Shown: positions 25,353 to 33,728, counted from the first letter of the stretch. The stretch: 51,334 nucleotides of DNA from Paracoccaceae bacterium (GCA_024226455.1 JAAELR010000312.1:1-51334), one strand, 5' to 3'. Numbers and translations: made by a program. The notes: generated by a model not told the origin, from the sequence alone.

Positions 25353-26741
25353 CTATGGGCGCGTGCCAGAATGCAGTTGCCAGACATGGATTACCGGTTT
25401 GTTGTCATCCGCGAAAAGCTCTGAGACGAATAGCCGCCCGGCGTCGCGATCGTAGGCCACCGCGCCGATGATGTAGTGCCGCTGCGCCCCGGTGCCGAGC
25501 GTTTCGGGCTCGATGCCCGCGGGATTGAGCATCAGATGCCGGTGAATGGAAAGCGAGGCATAGGGCTGCGGTTGCCATGGCTGCATCCGGCCGGCGGCGA
25601 CGTCGGCGAAATCGGACGGGTCGTAGAGGATGAACTGCGCCTGCCATTCATTGCTCCACCAGCCGCGGAAATCATTGTGACCGCTGCATTCGGTCAGGTC
25701 CCGGGCCGGGCAGGCGCTGCCATCGGCCAACCGGCAGACCGCGAACTGGCCGACGAATTCGCCAGCGACGCAGACCTGGCCAGACCCCGCCGGGTTGGCG
25801 AACCCGTACCAGTATTTGCCGCCCACCGCTTTGGTGCCGGCAAACAGCACCGCCGTCTTGCCCGACGCGGTTTCAATCCAGGCGCCGCCCCCCCATTCGT
25901 CGGGATGCTGATAGCCGGACATCGCGCGTTCTATTCGGCCGGTTTCGCGCGATGTGGCGTAGTGCAGCAGTGCGATCTGCTCTGGCCGCGCGCCGGGCTT
26001 TGCCGGAGTGCCGGCGGCGTCGGTCCAGGGCCGGTAGGCGTAAAGCGACGGCCCCATGCCCGACCAGCCGCCATCGCGGAACCTCCCGGTGGCAAGGGCG
26101 CGGCCACCGAGATGCTGGCCGGCGAACCCGGCGGGAATTTCGAACATATAGCCGTTGCCAGCATAACCGGACCGGTCGCCGACATGCCAGGTGCCGGTGA
26201 AACCGGGCTGCGACAGGTCGGGGTTCACCCAGGCGTGGCTTGGCGCTGGTGTCTCCGGCTGAAAGTGTTGGCCGAAGGCGAGGTGGATCTTTGGGCCGGT
26301 TTCGGGGGCGTCGAGATAGGCCATGCCGACGCGGGGCAGTTCGTCGAGCCCGGGGAACCGCCCCGCGGCCACGTCGCTGAAGGGCTGCAGAAAGCTGGCG
26401 GTGGGCAGGTCTTGCGGCGTCGCCGCCCGGGCCGGGCGCGGAATGGTGATCTCGGCGACCTGGTTGCCGTCGGGCAGCGCGCCGTAGGCCATGCGGTCAT
26501 GGCCCATGACGAAAAGCGACCCCGGCAGGTCCGAGGGCACGGGCGCGCGGCCCCCGGCAGGACGGAAGGTCATTGCGTTGCCGCCCCAGGCAAAGGTCTT
26601 TGGCCGTTCGCCGTCGTTGGGCAGGCGGAAGGCGCCCAGATAGGTGAAATCGTCCGGTTGCAGGCGGTCCTGCGCGTCTGCGGTGGCCGGAACCAGCAAT
26701 AACAGCGCCAGCGCCGCGGCATGGCGGTTCAACAGTGGCAT
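25353..26741 (-). CDS. Secreted protein of unknown function
   Basis: The 462-residue product starts MPLLNRHAAALALLLLVPATADAQ, a clear Sec signal peptide, so it is periplasmic or secreted. I do not recognise a named family. The mature sequence is rich in Trp, Gly and aromatic residues, with repeated beta-type segments (FTYLGAFRLP, then GSLFVMGHD, then HIWLAFGQHF-like HLAFGQHF, ending VAYDRDAGRLFVSELF and VIHVWQL), reminiscent of beta-propeller proteins. Two cysteines in DGSACPARDLTECSG may pair. It converges on the regulator gene with a 25-base gap. Confidence 0.75.
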   Translation of the reverse strand: MPLLNRHAAALALLLLVPATADAQDRLQPDDFTYLGAFRLPNDGERPKTFAWGGNAMTFRPAGGRAPVPSDLPGSLFVMGHDRMAYGALPDGNQVAEITIPRPARAATPQDLPTASFLQPFSDVAAGRFPGLDELPRVGMAYLDAPETGPKIHLAFGQHFQPETPAPSHAWVNPDLSQPGFTGTWHVGDRSGYAGNGYMFEIPAGFAGQHLGGRALATGRFRDGGWSGMGPSLYAYRPWTDAAGTPAKPGARPEQIALLHYATSRETGRIERAMSGYQHPDEWGGGAWIETASGKTAVLFAGTKAVGGKYWYGFANPAGSGQVCVAGEFVGQFAVCRLADGSACPARDLTECSGHNDFRGWWSNEWQAQFILYDPSDFADVAAGRMQPWQPQPYASLSIHRHLMLNPAGIEPETLGTGAQRHYIIGAVAYDRDAGRLFVSELFADDNKPVIHVWQLHSGTRP

Positions 26742-26916
26742 ATTGGCCTCTCTCTTGCGGGCATGGCTCGATGCCAGCACAGATTGGCGCGGGCTGCCTT
26801 AATGTGGATCAATCGCCGTTGTAGCGCAGGCATCGCTTTTTGACACTTCACGGGGCATCGGCGATAGTCGGGCAAAGCCCGGCGCCAGACCGGGTTTGCC
26901 GGGAGGACACCAGCCG

Positions 26917-27285
26917 ATGCGCAAGCGCGTTCTGCTGATAGAAGATGAACCGAACATCATTCAGGCGATCAGTTTCATCCTGTCGCGCGATGGCTGGACC
27001 GTGGACACCCATGCCGACGGCCAGACCGCCGTGGCAGAGGTGGCGCGGCGGACGCCCGATATCGTGATACTCGACGTGATGCTGCCGAACCGGTCGGGGT
27101 TTGACATCCTCGCCGATCTGCGCGCCGACGAGGCAACCAGGGCGTTGCCGGTGCTGATGCTGACCGCGCGCGGACAGAAGCGCGACCGCGAACTGGCAGA
27201 GCGTTTCGGCGCCAGCCGGTTCATGACCAAGCCCTTTTCCAACGCCGAAGTGTTGGACTGCGTGCGCGAGTTGACCGGGTCATGA
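26917..27285 (+). CDS. Single-domain response regulator
   Basis: The 122-residue protein is a bare receiver domain: acidic pocket LIEDEPNI, phospho-acceptor Asp53 in IVILDVMLPNRSG, the TA pair in LMLTARGQ and the conserved lysine in MTKPFSNAEV. It has no DNA-binding or other output domain. It overlaps the next gene by four bases (ATGA) and precedes a symporter-histidine-kinase fusion, its probable partner. GGGAGGA upstream supports ATG 26917. Signal output is presumably by protein contact or by phosphorelay. Confidence 0.92.
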   Translation: MRKRVLLIEDEPNIIQAISFILSRDGWTVDTHADGQTAVAEVARRTPDIVILDVMLPNRSGFDILADLRADEATRALPVLMLTARGQKRDRELAERFGASRFMTKPFSNAEVLDCVRELTGS

Positions 27286-27554
27286 GCCCGCCCAATGGCT
27301 CGGTGTTTGTCGAACGCCGCACCTACCGGCGGCGGCGGATGATGGATGCCGCCCGGTTGCTGCCGATCCTTGGGGCGTTGCTGTTTTTGGTGCCGATCTT
27401 CTGGACCGGCAACGCCGAGGCCCCGGCCACGACCGCGCGCGGGGTGATCTATGTGTTTGCCATCTGGGCGGGGCTGATCGTGGTTTCTGCCCGGCTGTCG
27501 CGCTGGCTGACACCAAAGGGCGGCGAGGACGCCGACTGGGACCGGCGCGAATGA
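27282..27554 (+). CDS. Small membrane protein in the kinase operon
   Basis: The 90-residue protein has a basic N-terminus (ERRTYRRRRMM), two hydrophobic helices (about residues 26-42 and 53-72) and an acidic C-terminus. It overlaps the receiver gene and the kinase gene by four bases each, so the three are co-translated. I do not recognise its family. The position suggests a partner or helper of the symporter-kinase. Confidence 0.75.
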   Translation: MSPPNGSVFVERRTYRRRRMMDAARLLPILGALLFLVPIFWTGNAEAPATTARGVIYVFAIWAGLIVVSARLSRWLTPKGGEDADWDRRE

Positions 27555-30238
27555 TCGGCTTCAACATACTGGTCCTGGTCTGCCTGGCCTATGTCGCCGT
27601 GCTGTTCACCGTGGCCTTTGCCGCCGAGAAACGCGCCGAGCGGGGCGAGGTGGGCTGGCTGCGCTCGCCCATCGTCTACACGCTGTCGCTGTCGATCTAC
27701 TGTACCGCCTGGACGTTTTACGGTGCGGTGGGCTATGCGGTGCGGTCCGGGCTGGAGTTCGTCACGATCTACCTTGGCCCGACGCTGGTCATGGTGGGCT
27801 GGTGGTGGGTGGTCAGAAAGCTGGTGCGCATCGGGCGCAGCCAGCGCATCACCTCGATCGCCGACCTGATATCCAGCCGCTACGGCAAGTCGAACCTGCT
27901 TGGCGTGCTGGTGACGCTGCTGGCGGTGATCGGCACCACACCCTATATCGCGCTGCAGTTGCAATCGGTGGCGCTGTCGTTTTCGGTCTTTTCCGGCGAC
28001 GAGGCGGCGGTCTGGGATGCGGGTAACCTGAAGAACACGGCGCTGTTGGTGGCCGCGGGGCTGGCGGTCTTTACCATCCTCTTTGGCACCCGCCGGCTGG
28101 ATGCGAACGAGCGTCACCACGGCGTCGTCACCGCCATCGCGCTGGAGGCGGTGGTAAAGCTGGTGGCGTTGCTGGCGGTCGGGATCTTCGTCGTCTGGGG
28201 CGTGGCCGGGGGTGCGGGCGATATCGTGGCGCGGATCGATGCTTCTGGCGTCGCGGAATGGAACCTTGCGGGCGGGCGCTGGACGACGCTGATCTTCCTT
28301 TCCGCGGCCGCCTTTCTGTGCCTGCCTCGCATGTTCCAGGTGATGGTGGTGGAGAACGCCGACGAACGCCACGTGGCCGTGGCCAGTTGGGCCTTTCCGC
28401 TCTACCTGTTCCTGATGAGCCTGTTCGTGATCCCCATCGCCGTGGTGGGTCTGGATGTTCTGCCGGGCGGCAACCCGGATCTTTACGTGCTGACCGTGCC
28501 CCTGTCGCTGGGGCAGGACAACCTGGCGATGCTGTCGTTTCTGGGTGGGTTTTCCAGCGCCACCTCGATGGTGATCGTGGCGGCGATTGCGCTTTCCACC
28601 ATGGTGTCGAACCATATCGTGATGCCGATCTGGCTGAACCTGCGCCGTGGTGGCGCCACGGTGTCGGGCGATGTGCGCAACGTGGTGCTGTTGTCGCGGC
28701 GGGTTTCTATCGGGGCGGTGCTGGCGCTGGGCTATCTGTATTTCAAGCTCTCGGGTGGCGGAGCGGCGCTGGCGGCGATCGGGCTGATCAGCTTTGCCGG
28801 GGTGGCGCAGGTGCTGCCCTCGCTTTTGGGCGGGCTGTTCTGGCGCGGAGCGACGCGGGCCGGTGCGGCGCTGGGGCTGACCATCGGCTTTGCGATCTGG
28901 GCCTACACGCTGTTCCTGCCCAGCTTTGGCGACACGTTCGTGATGTCGGCGGCGATGCTGCAGGACGGCCCCTTCGGCATCGCCTGGCTGCGGCCGCGGG
29001 CGCTTTTCGGCTTCGACGGGCTGGACCCTGTGGTGCATGCGGTGTTCTGGTCGATGGTGCTGAATACCGGCGCCTTCCTTCTGGGCTCTGTCTTCAGCTT
29101 TCCAGAGCCGCTGGAACGGCTGCAGGGCGCCCAGTTCGTCAATGTTTTCGAGCATTCCCCGAATGCGCCCGGCTGGTCGCGCGGGCTGGCTGAGGCCGAG
29201 GACCTGTTGATCATGTCCCAGCGCATCCTGGGCGCCAGCGAAGCGCAGGCCCTGTTTCGAGGCGCCGCCGAGAGGCAGGGCAAGGGCGGCTATCTGCCCG
29301 ACACCACGCCGGATTTCATCGAGTTGCTGGAGCGTGAACTGGCCGGATCGGTCGGCGCGGCCACGGCGCATGCCATGATAGGCCAGATCGTCGGCGGCTC
29401 GGTGGTGTCGGTCGAAGACCTGATGGCGGTGGCTGATGAAACGGCGCAGATCATGGAAGTGAGCTCTCGCCTGAAGACCCAGTCCGAGGAACTGAGCCGC
29501 ACCGCGGGCCAGTTGCGCGACGCCAACGAAAAGCTGACGGCGCTGTCGATCCAGAAGGACGCGTTTCTCAGCCAGATCAGCCACGAACTGCGCACACCGA
29601 TGACCTCGATCCGCGCGTTTTCCGAGATCCTGATGTCGGGGCCGATGACCGAGGAGGAACAGACCAAGTTCTCGAAGATCATCCATGACGAGGCGATCCG
29701 GCTGACGCGGCTGCTGGACGATTTGCTGGATCTCAGTGTGCTCGAAAACGGCCAGGTGACGCTGAACTGGCAGACGGCGGACCTGCACGACGTGCTGGAA
29801 CGCGCGGTGACCTCGACCGTCTCGATGGCAGGCGACCGGGGACTGGAAATCATCCGCGACCCCAGTGTCGAGCGCGTGGCGCTGGTGACCGACAGCGACC
29901 GGCTGGCTCAGGTCTTTATCAATCTGATCGCCAATGCGCGGAAGTACTGCACAGCTCAGAATCCGATTTTGCGTATCGTGGTGTCGGACGGCGGGGCGGG
30001 TGTGAACGTCGATTTCATCGACAACGGATCGGGCATTCCGCGGCCCAGCCAGTCGGTGATCTTCGAGAAGTTTTCCCGGCTTTCCGACAAGAGTCAGGCC
30101 GGTGGCGCCGGGCTGGGGCTGGCGATCTGCCGCGAGATCATGGTGAAACTGGGCGGCTCTGTGACCTATCTGCCGGGGCAGGGGGGGGCTGCGTTTCGCG
30201 TGGCCCTGCCGCGCGCCCAGGCGCGGGCGGCGCAATAA
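27551..30238 (+). CDS. Sodium/solute-symporter-type sensor histidine kinase (CrbS/CbrA-like)
   Basis: The 895-residue fusion has an N-terminal sodium:solute symporter domain of about 12-13 helices (residues 1 to about 510), a linker, a HisKA domain with His678 in SQISHELRTPM, and an HATPase domain (NLIANARKYC, then DNGSGIP, then GAGLGLAI). This is the layout of CbrA and CrbS; CrbS-CrbR controls acetyl-CoA synthetase in Vibrio and Pseudomonas. Here the same window holds acs and an acetate-type transporter, which fits. It may sense, or also transport, an organic acid. The ATG at 27551 overlaps the previous gene. Confidence 0.93.
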   Translation: MIGFNILVLVCLAYVAVLFTVAFAAEKRAERGEVGWLRSPIVYTLSLSIYCTAWTFYGAVGYAVRSGLEFVTIYLGPTLVMVGWWWVVRKLVRIGRSQRITSIADLISSRYGKSNLLGVLVTLLAVIGTTPYIALQLQSVALSFSVFSGDEAAVWDAGNLKNTALLVAAGLAVFTILFGTRRLDANERHHGVVTAIALEAVVKLVALLAVGIFVVWGVAGGAGDIVARIDASGVAEWNLAGGRWTTLIFLSAAAFLCLPRMFQVMVVENADERHVAVASWAFPLYLFLMSLFVIPIAVVGLDVLPGGNPDLYVLTVPLSLGQDNLAMLSFLGGFSSATSMVIVAAIALSTMVSNHIVMPIWLNLRRGGATVSGDVRNVVLLSRRVSIGAVLALGYLYFKLSGGGAALAAIGLISFAGVAQVLPSLLGGLFWRGATRAGAALGLTIGFAIWAYTLFLPSFGDTFVMSAAMLQDGPFGIAWLRPRALFGFDGLDPVVHAVFWSMVLNTGAFLLGSVFSFPEPLERLQGAQFVNVFEHSPNAPGWSRGLAEAEDLLIMSQRILGASEAQALFRGAAERQGKGGYLPDTTPDFIELLERELAGSVGAATAHAMIGQIVGGSVVSVEDLMAVADETAQIMEVSSRLKTQSEELSRTAGQLRDANEKLTALSIQKDAFLSQISHELRTPMTSIRAFSEILMSGPMTEEEQTKFSKIIHDEAIRLTRLLDDLLDLSVLENGQVTLNWQTADLHDVLERAVTSTVSMAGDRGLEIIRDPSVERVALVTDSDRLAQVFINLIANARKYCTAQNPILRIVVSDGGAGVNVDFIDNGSGIPRPSQSVIFEKFSRLSDKSQAGGAGLGLAICREIMVKLGGSVTYLPGQGGAAFRVALPRAQARAAQ

Positions 30239-30384
30239 CCGGCAATTCCTGGCTCGGCACGGTATCAATGAATGGATGCACGGCGCGGCGCTACACCGGA
30301 TCGCTCCGCCCGGTAGCTGTGCTAACCCTTTGGTAATTCGGATCTGAGAGCTTGTCCGGCAGACGGGCAAGAAGGGCAGGTTCA

Positions 30385-31533
30385 ATGGCGGACAGCGCCG
30401 CGATGTCGGTTCTGCAGCGGATGGCCGCGCCTAAAGGCGTGGTGACCGGGCTGAGCGAGATGACGCCAGCCCGGGCGTTGCGCCATGCGTTGGCCCGGGC
30501 CGGCGACGAGGTGCTTGGAACCGCCGTCGGCTTGCGAGAGATGGCAGAGGGCACTATGGTGCCCGATGACATAGCCGAGGGGCTGCCCGAGCCGGCGCTT
30601 TTCCTGCTGCTTGAGGGCGCCGACGGCGCACGTGGCGTGGCGATTGCCTGTGCCCAGGTCGTGGGCGCGGTGATCGAGGCGCAGACCATCGGACAGGTGC
30701 TGCAAACTGCCGCAGCCGAACGGTGCCCGACCCGCACCGATGCCGCGCTGGTCGGCAGTTTCCTCGATCCGGCGCTGGGCCTGTTCGGTGCGCTGCTGAC
30801 CGGCTGCGCCGCGCCGCCGCCTGTCGACGGTTTCACCTGCGGCGCCGCGCTGACCGATGCCCGGGCGGTGCAGATGGTGCTGGCCGACGCCGCGCATCTG
30901 CGGTTTCGGATGGAGATCGACTTTGCCCTCGGCGCCAAGACGGGAAAGCTGCAACTGGTGCTGCCCGCCGAGCGCACCGCCAGCCCCGCGGCGCGCAAGA
31001 GCGCCGAGAACTGGCAGGGAACGCTGGAAAAGGCGGTGCTGGGCACCTCGGCGCGGCTGGAGGCGGTTCTGTGCCGCCTGCGTCTGCCACTGGCAGAGAT
31101 CACGCGGTTTCAGGTCGGCGATACGTTGCCGCTTGACGGCGCCGGGCTGGACGACGTGTCGCTGGAGGGGCCAGTCGGTGCGACGTTGATCAAGGCGCGG
31201 CTCGGCCGGTCGGGCCCGGTGCGGGCGGTGCGGTTGATGCTGGGCGGGCCGCCGCCGGCGGCGCCGGTGATGCAGCAAGGCGCCATTGCCTCGGCGGCCG
31301 CGCCGGTGCCTGGGCCCATGGACCTGGAATCCGGGTTGGACGCTGCACCCATGGGCCTGGAACCGGGGATGCTGGACGTAGCGCCGCTGGAAGTTGCGCC
31401 GCTTGCAGCGATGGACCTGGGTCTACCCGACCCCGGCGGGCTGTCGCCGGCGCCGCTGGAGGCCGCACCGCTGGATTTCGACGCGGCGGCATCGGAACTG
31501 CCCGCAATGCCGGCCCCGCTGGAACTGCCCTGA
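30385..31533 (+). CDS. Orphan FliM/FliN-type C-ring domain protein
   Basis: The 382-residue protein ends its conserved part with a SpoA/FliN-like domain (LPLAEITRFQVGDTLPLDGAGLDDVSL, residues about 236-262), the fold of the flagellar switch proteins FliM and FliN. The N-terminal 200 residues are Ala-rich and FliM-like only in outline. The last 90 residues are a low-complexity Pro/Ala/Leu tail with repeated MxLE-P-like units. No flagellar operon surrounds it. It may be a stand-alone switch variant or have a different role. The start at 30385 follows GGGCAGG. Confidence 0.75.
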   Translation: MADSAAMSVLQRMAAPKGVVTGLSEMTPARALRHALARAGDEVLGTAVGLREMAEGTMVPDDIAEGLPEPALFLLLEGADGARGVAIACAQVVGAVIEAQTIGQVLQTAAAERCPTRTDAALVGSFLDPALGLFGALLTGCAAPPPVDGFTCGAALTDARAVQMVLADAAHLRFRMEIDFALGAKTGKLQLVLPAERTASPAARKSAENWQGTLEKAVLGTSARLEAVLCRLRLPLAEITRFQVGDTLPLDGAGLDDVSLEGPVGATLIKARLGRSGPVRAVRLMLGGPPPAAPVMQQGAIASAAAPVPGPMDLESGLDAAPMGLEPGMLDVAPLEVAPLAAMDLGLPDPGGLSPAPLEAAPLDFDAAASELPAMPAPLELP

Positions 31534-31914
31534 GGCGTGCTCATCGGCCCCTTCGGGTATCCGTGCCAGCCTGTTGGCCAATGCGACCACAACCCTGTTC
31601 GGATGCGCCCGCGCCAAAAGGCCCGTGAGCCATTGGCCGATGGTTTGTTTGGCTGCGCGCCAGAACCGTAAGCGCCGCACGGGCGGCCTACCAAAGGCAC
31701 GGCAGGAGGGGCGGGCCATTCCAAAGAGAACCGTGTTTGTGGCGTGATCGAAAAAGGCGGTGACGGCGGCGGACATGGGGCAAATTCTTTGTCGCCGACG
31801 TTGCTGCATAACTCATGCGCCTTTTGCGTGTGTTTCAAGGTGCTTTCTTGACCTGCATCAAAGCGGGTGCAGGGCGGGGCCGGGCAAGCTCAATGGCGCG
31901 AAAAGGAGCCCGAC
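31534..31914. other. Intergenic stretch upstream of the DksA-like gene
   Basis: No secure gene is seen in these 381 bases. A minus-strand open frame covering most of it runs out of frame into the tail of the FliM/FliN-type gene and is Arg-rich; it resembles no family I know. The notable feature is the FNR-type box at 31848-31861. Confidence 0.4.
31848..31861 (+). promoter_or_regulatory. FNR-type box upstream of the DksA-like gene
   Basis: TTGAC-CTGC-ATCAA matches the FNR/FnrL consensus at nine of ten positions with respect to TTGAT-N4-ATCAA. Its centre is 60 bases before ATG 31915. With activation from -41.5 the transcript would begin near 31896, just ahead of the ribosome site AAGGAG. No strong -10 is evident. 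Confidence 0.5.
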
Positions 31915-32247
31915 ATGACAACCATTGAAGAGCGCCGCAAGGCCCTGACCGACCGGATGGCAGAGCTGGAAAGCCGTTTGCACGACGTGCAGGACGAACT
32001 TGACTCGCACCAGTCCAAGGACTGGGAGGAGCTGGCGACGGAACGTGAGGAAGACGAGGTGCTGGAGGGGCTGGGCAGCTCTGGCCAGGCCGAGATCCGC
32101 ATGATCCAGGCGGCGCTGCAGCGCATGGACGAGGAAGAATACGGGTTCTGCGTGAAATGCGGCGAAGAGATTCTGCCCGAGCGGCTGGATGTGGTGCCCT
32201 ACACCCCGTTCTGCCGCAACTGCGCCGGCGCCAAGGCGCAAAGCTAA
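31915..32247 (+). CDS. DksA/TraR-family C4 zinc-finger protein
   Basis: The 110-residue protein has an N-terminal coiled-coil-like helix (residues 1-70) and a zinc finger C79-x2-C82-x17-C100-x2-C103 (CVKCG, then CRNC). Family members bind in the RNA polymerase secondary channel and modulate transcription, often in the stringent response. It is shorter than E. coli DksA (151 residues). AAGGAG at about 31902-31907 supports ATG 31915, and an FNR-type box lies upstream. It forms a pair with the small gene 11 bases downstream. Confidence 0.9.
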   Translation: MTTIEERRKALTDRMAELESRLHDVQDELDSHQSKDWEELATEREEDEVLEGLGSSGQAEIRMIQAALQRMDEEEYGFCVKCGEEILPERLDVVPYTPFCRNCAGAKAQS

Positions 32248-32258
32248 GGGAGGCTGAA

Positions 32259-32471
32259 ATGGCATTCGAAGACCTCAAGGCAGCGATCGGCACGATACTC
32301 GACGAGATCGCGAAACGCCCCGAAGATCGCCACGTATTGCAGGAACAATTACGCGAGAAAATCTCTGAACTCGAGGCGATGGGCCTGCCGGTGCCCGAGG
32401 ACTACAAGCGCTTTGAACAGGAACTCAGCGATGATGACGCCGACGACCTGTTCGACAACATGCCGGTCTGA
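32259..32471 (+). CDS. Small acidic protein of unknown function
   Basis: The 70-residue protein (MAFEDLKAAIGTILDEIAKR at the start, DDDADDLFDNMPV at the end) is predicted mostly helical with an acidic tail. I do not recognise its family. GGGAGG directly upstream and the 11-base distance to the DksA-like gene make a shared transcript likely. Such small acidic partners of regulators occur widely, but the function is unknown. Confidence 0.7.
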   Translation: MAFEDLKAAIGTILDEIAKRPEDRHVLQEQLREKISELEAMGLPVPEDYKRFEQELSDDDADDLFDNMPV

Positions 32472-32844
32472 AGGGAGTACTTTCCGGGGGCTCCGAAACC
32501 TGTCCCGCCTGTCGCGTCAGCCGGATTGCGGCAACCAGCCCGACGTTTCGTCGGTGTTGTCGGAGGGTTTGCACTCGGCCCCCATGGGCGCGACCCATGG
32601 CCTGGATTTCCGAGAAAGCCGCTCCGTAGTCGGCCCCGCCACATCCCGGGCGCCGCGGCGCAAGCTCGGACCGGAAGGCCGCGCAGGAAAGGGTGGGGTT
32701 TGCCGCAGAAGTTGGCCTGGGGTTTCTGATCCTGGAGCAATTCCAATCTAACCGGAATCAGGAATTCACGCTGCACTCCGAGGCAGCGTATGCATTGCAT
32801 GCACGTTCGGGGAGCAGGGTGAATGCGATTGAATTGGAAATGCT
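32472..32844. other. Intergenic stretch with an inverted-repeat element
   Basis: No gene is visible in these 373 bases. The right part consists of the inverted repeat annotated at 32734-32846. The left part is plain GC-rich sequence without recognisable protein features on either strand. Confidence 0.45.
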
Positions 32845-32846
32845 CT
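32734..32846. repeat. Inverted-repeat intergenic element (about 113 bp)
   Basis: The left arm at 32734-32761 begins GGAGCAATTCCAATCTAACC. The right arm, read on the other strand from 32846, begins AGAGCATTTCCAATTCAATC; about 20 of 26 positions agree. The loop contains short palindromes around TGCATTGCATGCA. This resembles dispersed palindromic elements of alphaproteobacteria (RIME-like in style). The right arm ends at the stop codon of the GntR gene, so the element has inserted at, or formed, the gene's end. Confidence 0.6.
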
Positions 32847-33519
32847 AGCCGCGCAGCTTTTGAAGCCGTCCGGACTGGAACTGAAGCTCCCGGCCGTCGA
32901 TGATATGCGAAATCATCTTTTCGGCGGCGCCGGATCCGTTGCCGGTTTCGATGGCGTCGATCAACGCCATGTGGTCGCCCAGCGATTTGGCCAGATCCAC
33001 GCTCTCGATCGTGGCGAACATGGTGTAGGACGATCCGCGGTTCCAGATATTGTCGAACATCTCCAGCAGGAACCGGTTCTCGGTGGCCTCGACGATGGCG
33101 CGGTGCACGGTGAGGTTGGCCTGAAAATAGGTCTCGACGGTCTCGTCCCGCAGGTCTTCGGCTTTGGCGATGATGTCGCGCAGCCGGGTCGCGGTGTCCG
33201 GATCGTTACGTTCGGCCAGAAGGCGGGCGGAGTATCCCTCTATCGCGCATCTGGCACCATATAGCTCTGTGGCTTCCTCGTCGTCCAACCCGCGGATCTG
33301 AAAGCTGCCGCGCCCGGTCGTTGCAAGGATGCCTTCCTGCTCCATCCGGAACAGCGCCTCGCGGACCGGGGTCCGGCTGATTCCGAATTCCTCGGCCAGT
33401 TTTTCCTGAACGATCCGGTCGGCAGCCGTGATCGCCCCGTCGCGAATCGCCTGCATGATCTGCTCATAGACCTGATCCGCAAGGCGCTGGCGGGGCTGGG
33501 CAAGGGATTTGAATGCCAT
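32845..33519 (-). CDS. GntR-family (FadR subfamily) transcriptional regulator
   Basis: The 224-residue protein has an N-terminal winged helix (RLADQVYEQIMQAIRDGAI, then FGISRTPVREALFRMEQEGI) and a C-terminal FCD domain that binds a small acid or similar ligand at a metal site (conserved His residues in LTVHRAIVEA and GDHMALIDAI). It is divergent from the amine-type cluster starting at 33729, which it probably controls. MAFKSL at 33519 is the best start. Its own upstream region has a tandem GGATACA-GGATACA, and the opposite promoter a TTCTGTATACAGAA palindrome; both share TGTAT half-sites. Confidence 0.9.
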   Translation of the reverse strand: MAFKSLAQPRQRLADQVYEQIMQAIRDGAITAADRIVQEKLAEEFGISRTPVREALFRMEQEGILATTGRGSFQIRGLDDEEATELYGARCAIEGYSARLLAERNDPDTATRLRDIIAKAEDLRDETVETYFQANLTVHRAIVEATENRFLLEMFDNIWNRGSSYTMFATIESVDLAKSLGDHMALIDAIETGNGSGAAEKMISHIIDGRELQFQSGRLQKLRG

Positions 33520-33536
33520 CACGGGTCCTGCTTCTT

Positions 33537-33703
33537 TTGGATACAGGATACAACAAACATTGCCCGGGCAAAAGGCGGTAATTCCCAAGACTGAAAGGGA
33601 TATCCGGTTCAACCGGTTTTGGCACCCTGCCTTTGGCTCGCCCGACGCGGGTGATCGGCGGGGAAAAACCGCTTGACGTTTTCTGTATACAGAATACGGT
33701 ATT
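33537..33703. promoter_or_regulatory. GntR-type operators in the divergent promoter region
   Basis: Two kinds of site are visible. At 33539-33552 there is a tandem GGATACA-GGATACA. At 33681-33694 there is a perfect palindrome TTCTGTATACAGAA, followed by AATAC-G-GTATT at 33693-33703. A TTGACG at 33673-33678 can serve as -35 for the plus-strand cluster, placing its -10 within the palindromes. Binding there would repress transcription. FadR-subfamily proteins commonly bind TNGTNNNACNA-like sites containing TGTATACA cores. Confidence 0.6.
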
Positions 33704-33728
33704 TGGAAACTTGGAGACGAAGAGCGAC

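Noticed and set aside
26799-26812. TTAAT-GTGG-ATCAA as a fourth FNR-type box
   Set aside because: One arm deviates at the key third position (A for G), so it is too weak to list with the three better boxes.
27449-30385. 978-codon minus-strand open frame antisense to the symporter-kinase
   Set aside because: It is rich in His, Gln and Arg and lacks domain motifs; the plus strand has clear symporter and kinase domains.
31423-31776. Minus-strand frame of about 118 codons in the gap before the DksA-like gene
   Set aside because: Its second half overlaps the FliM/FliN-type gene and becomes Arg-rich; no ribosome site or family resemblance was found.
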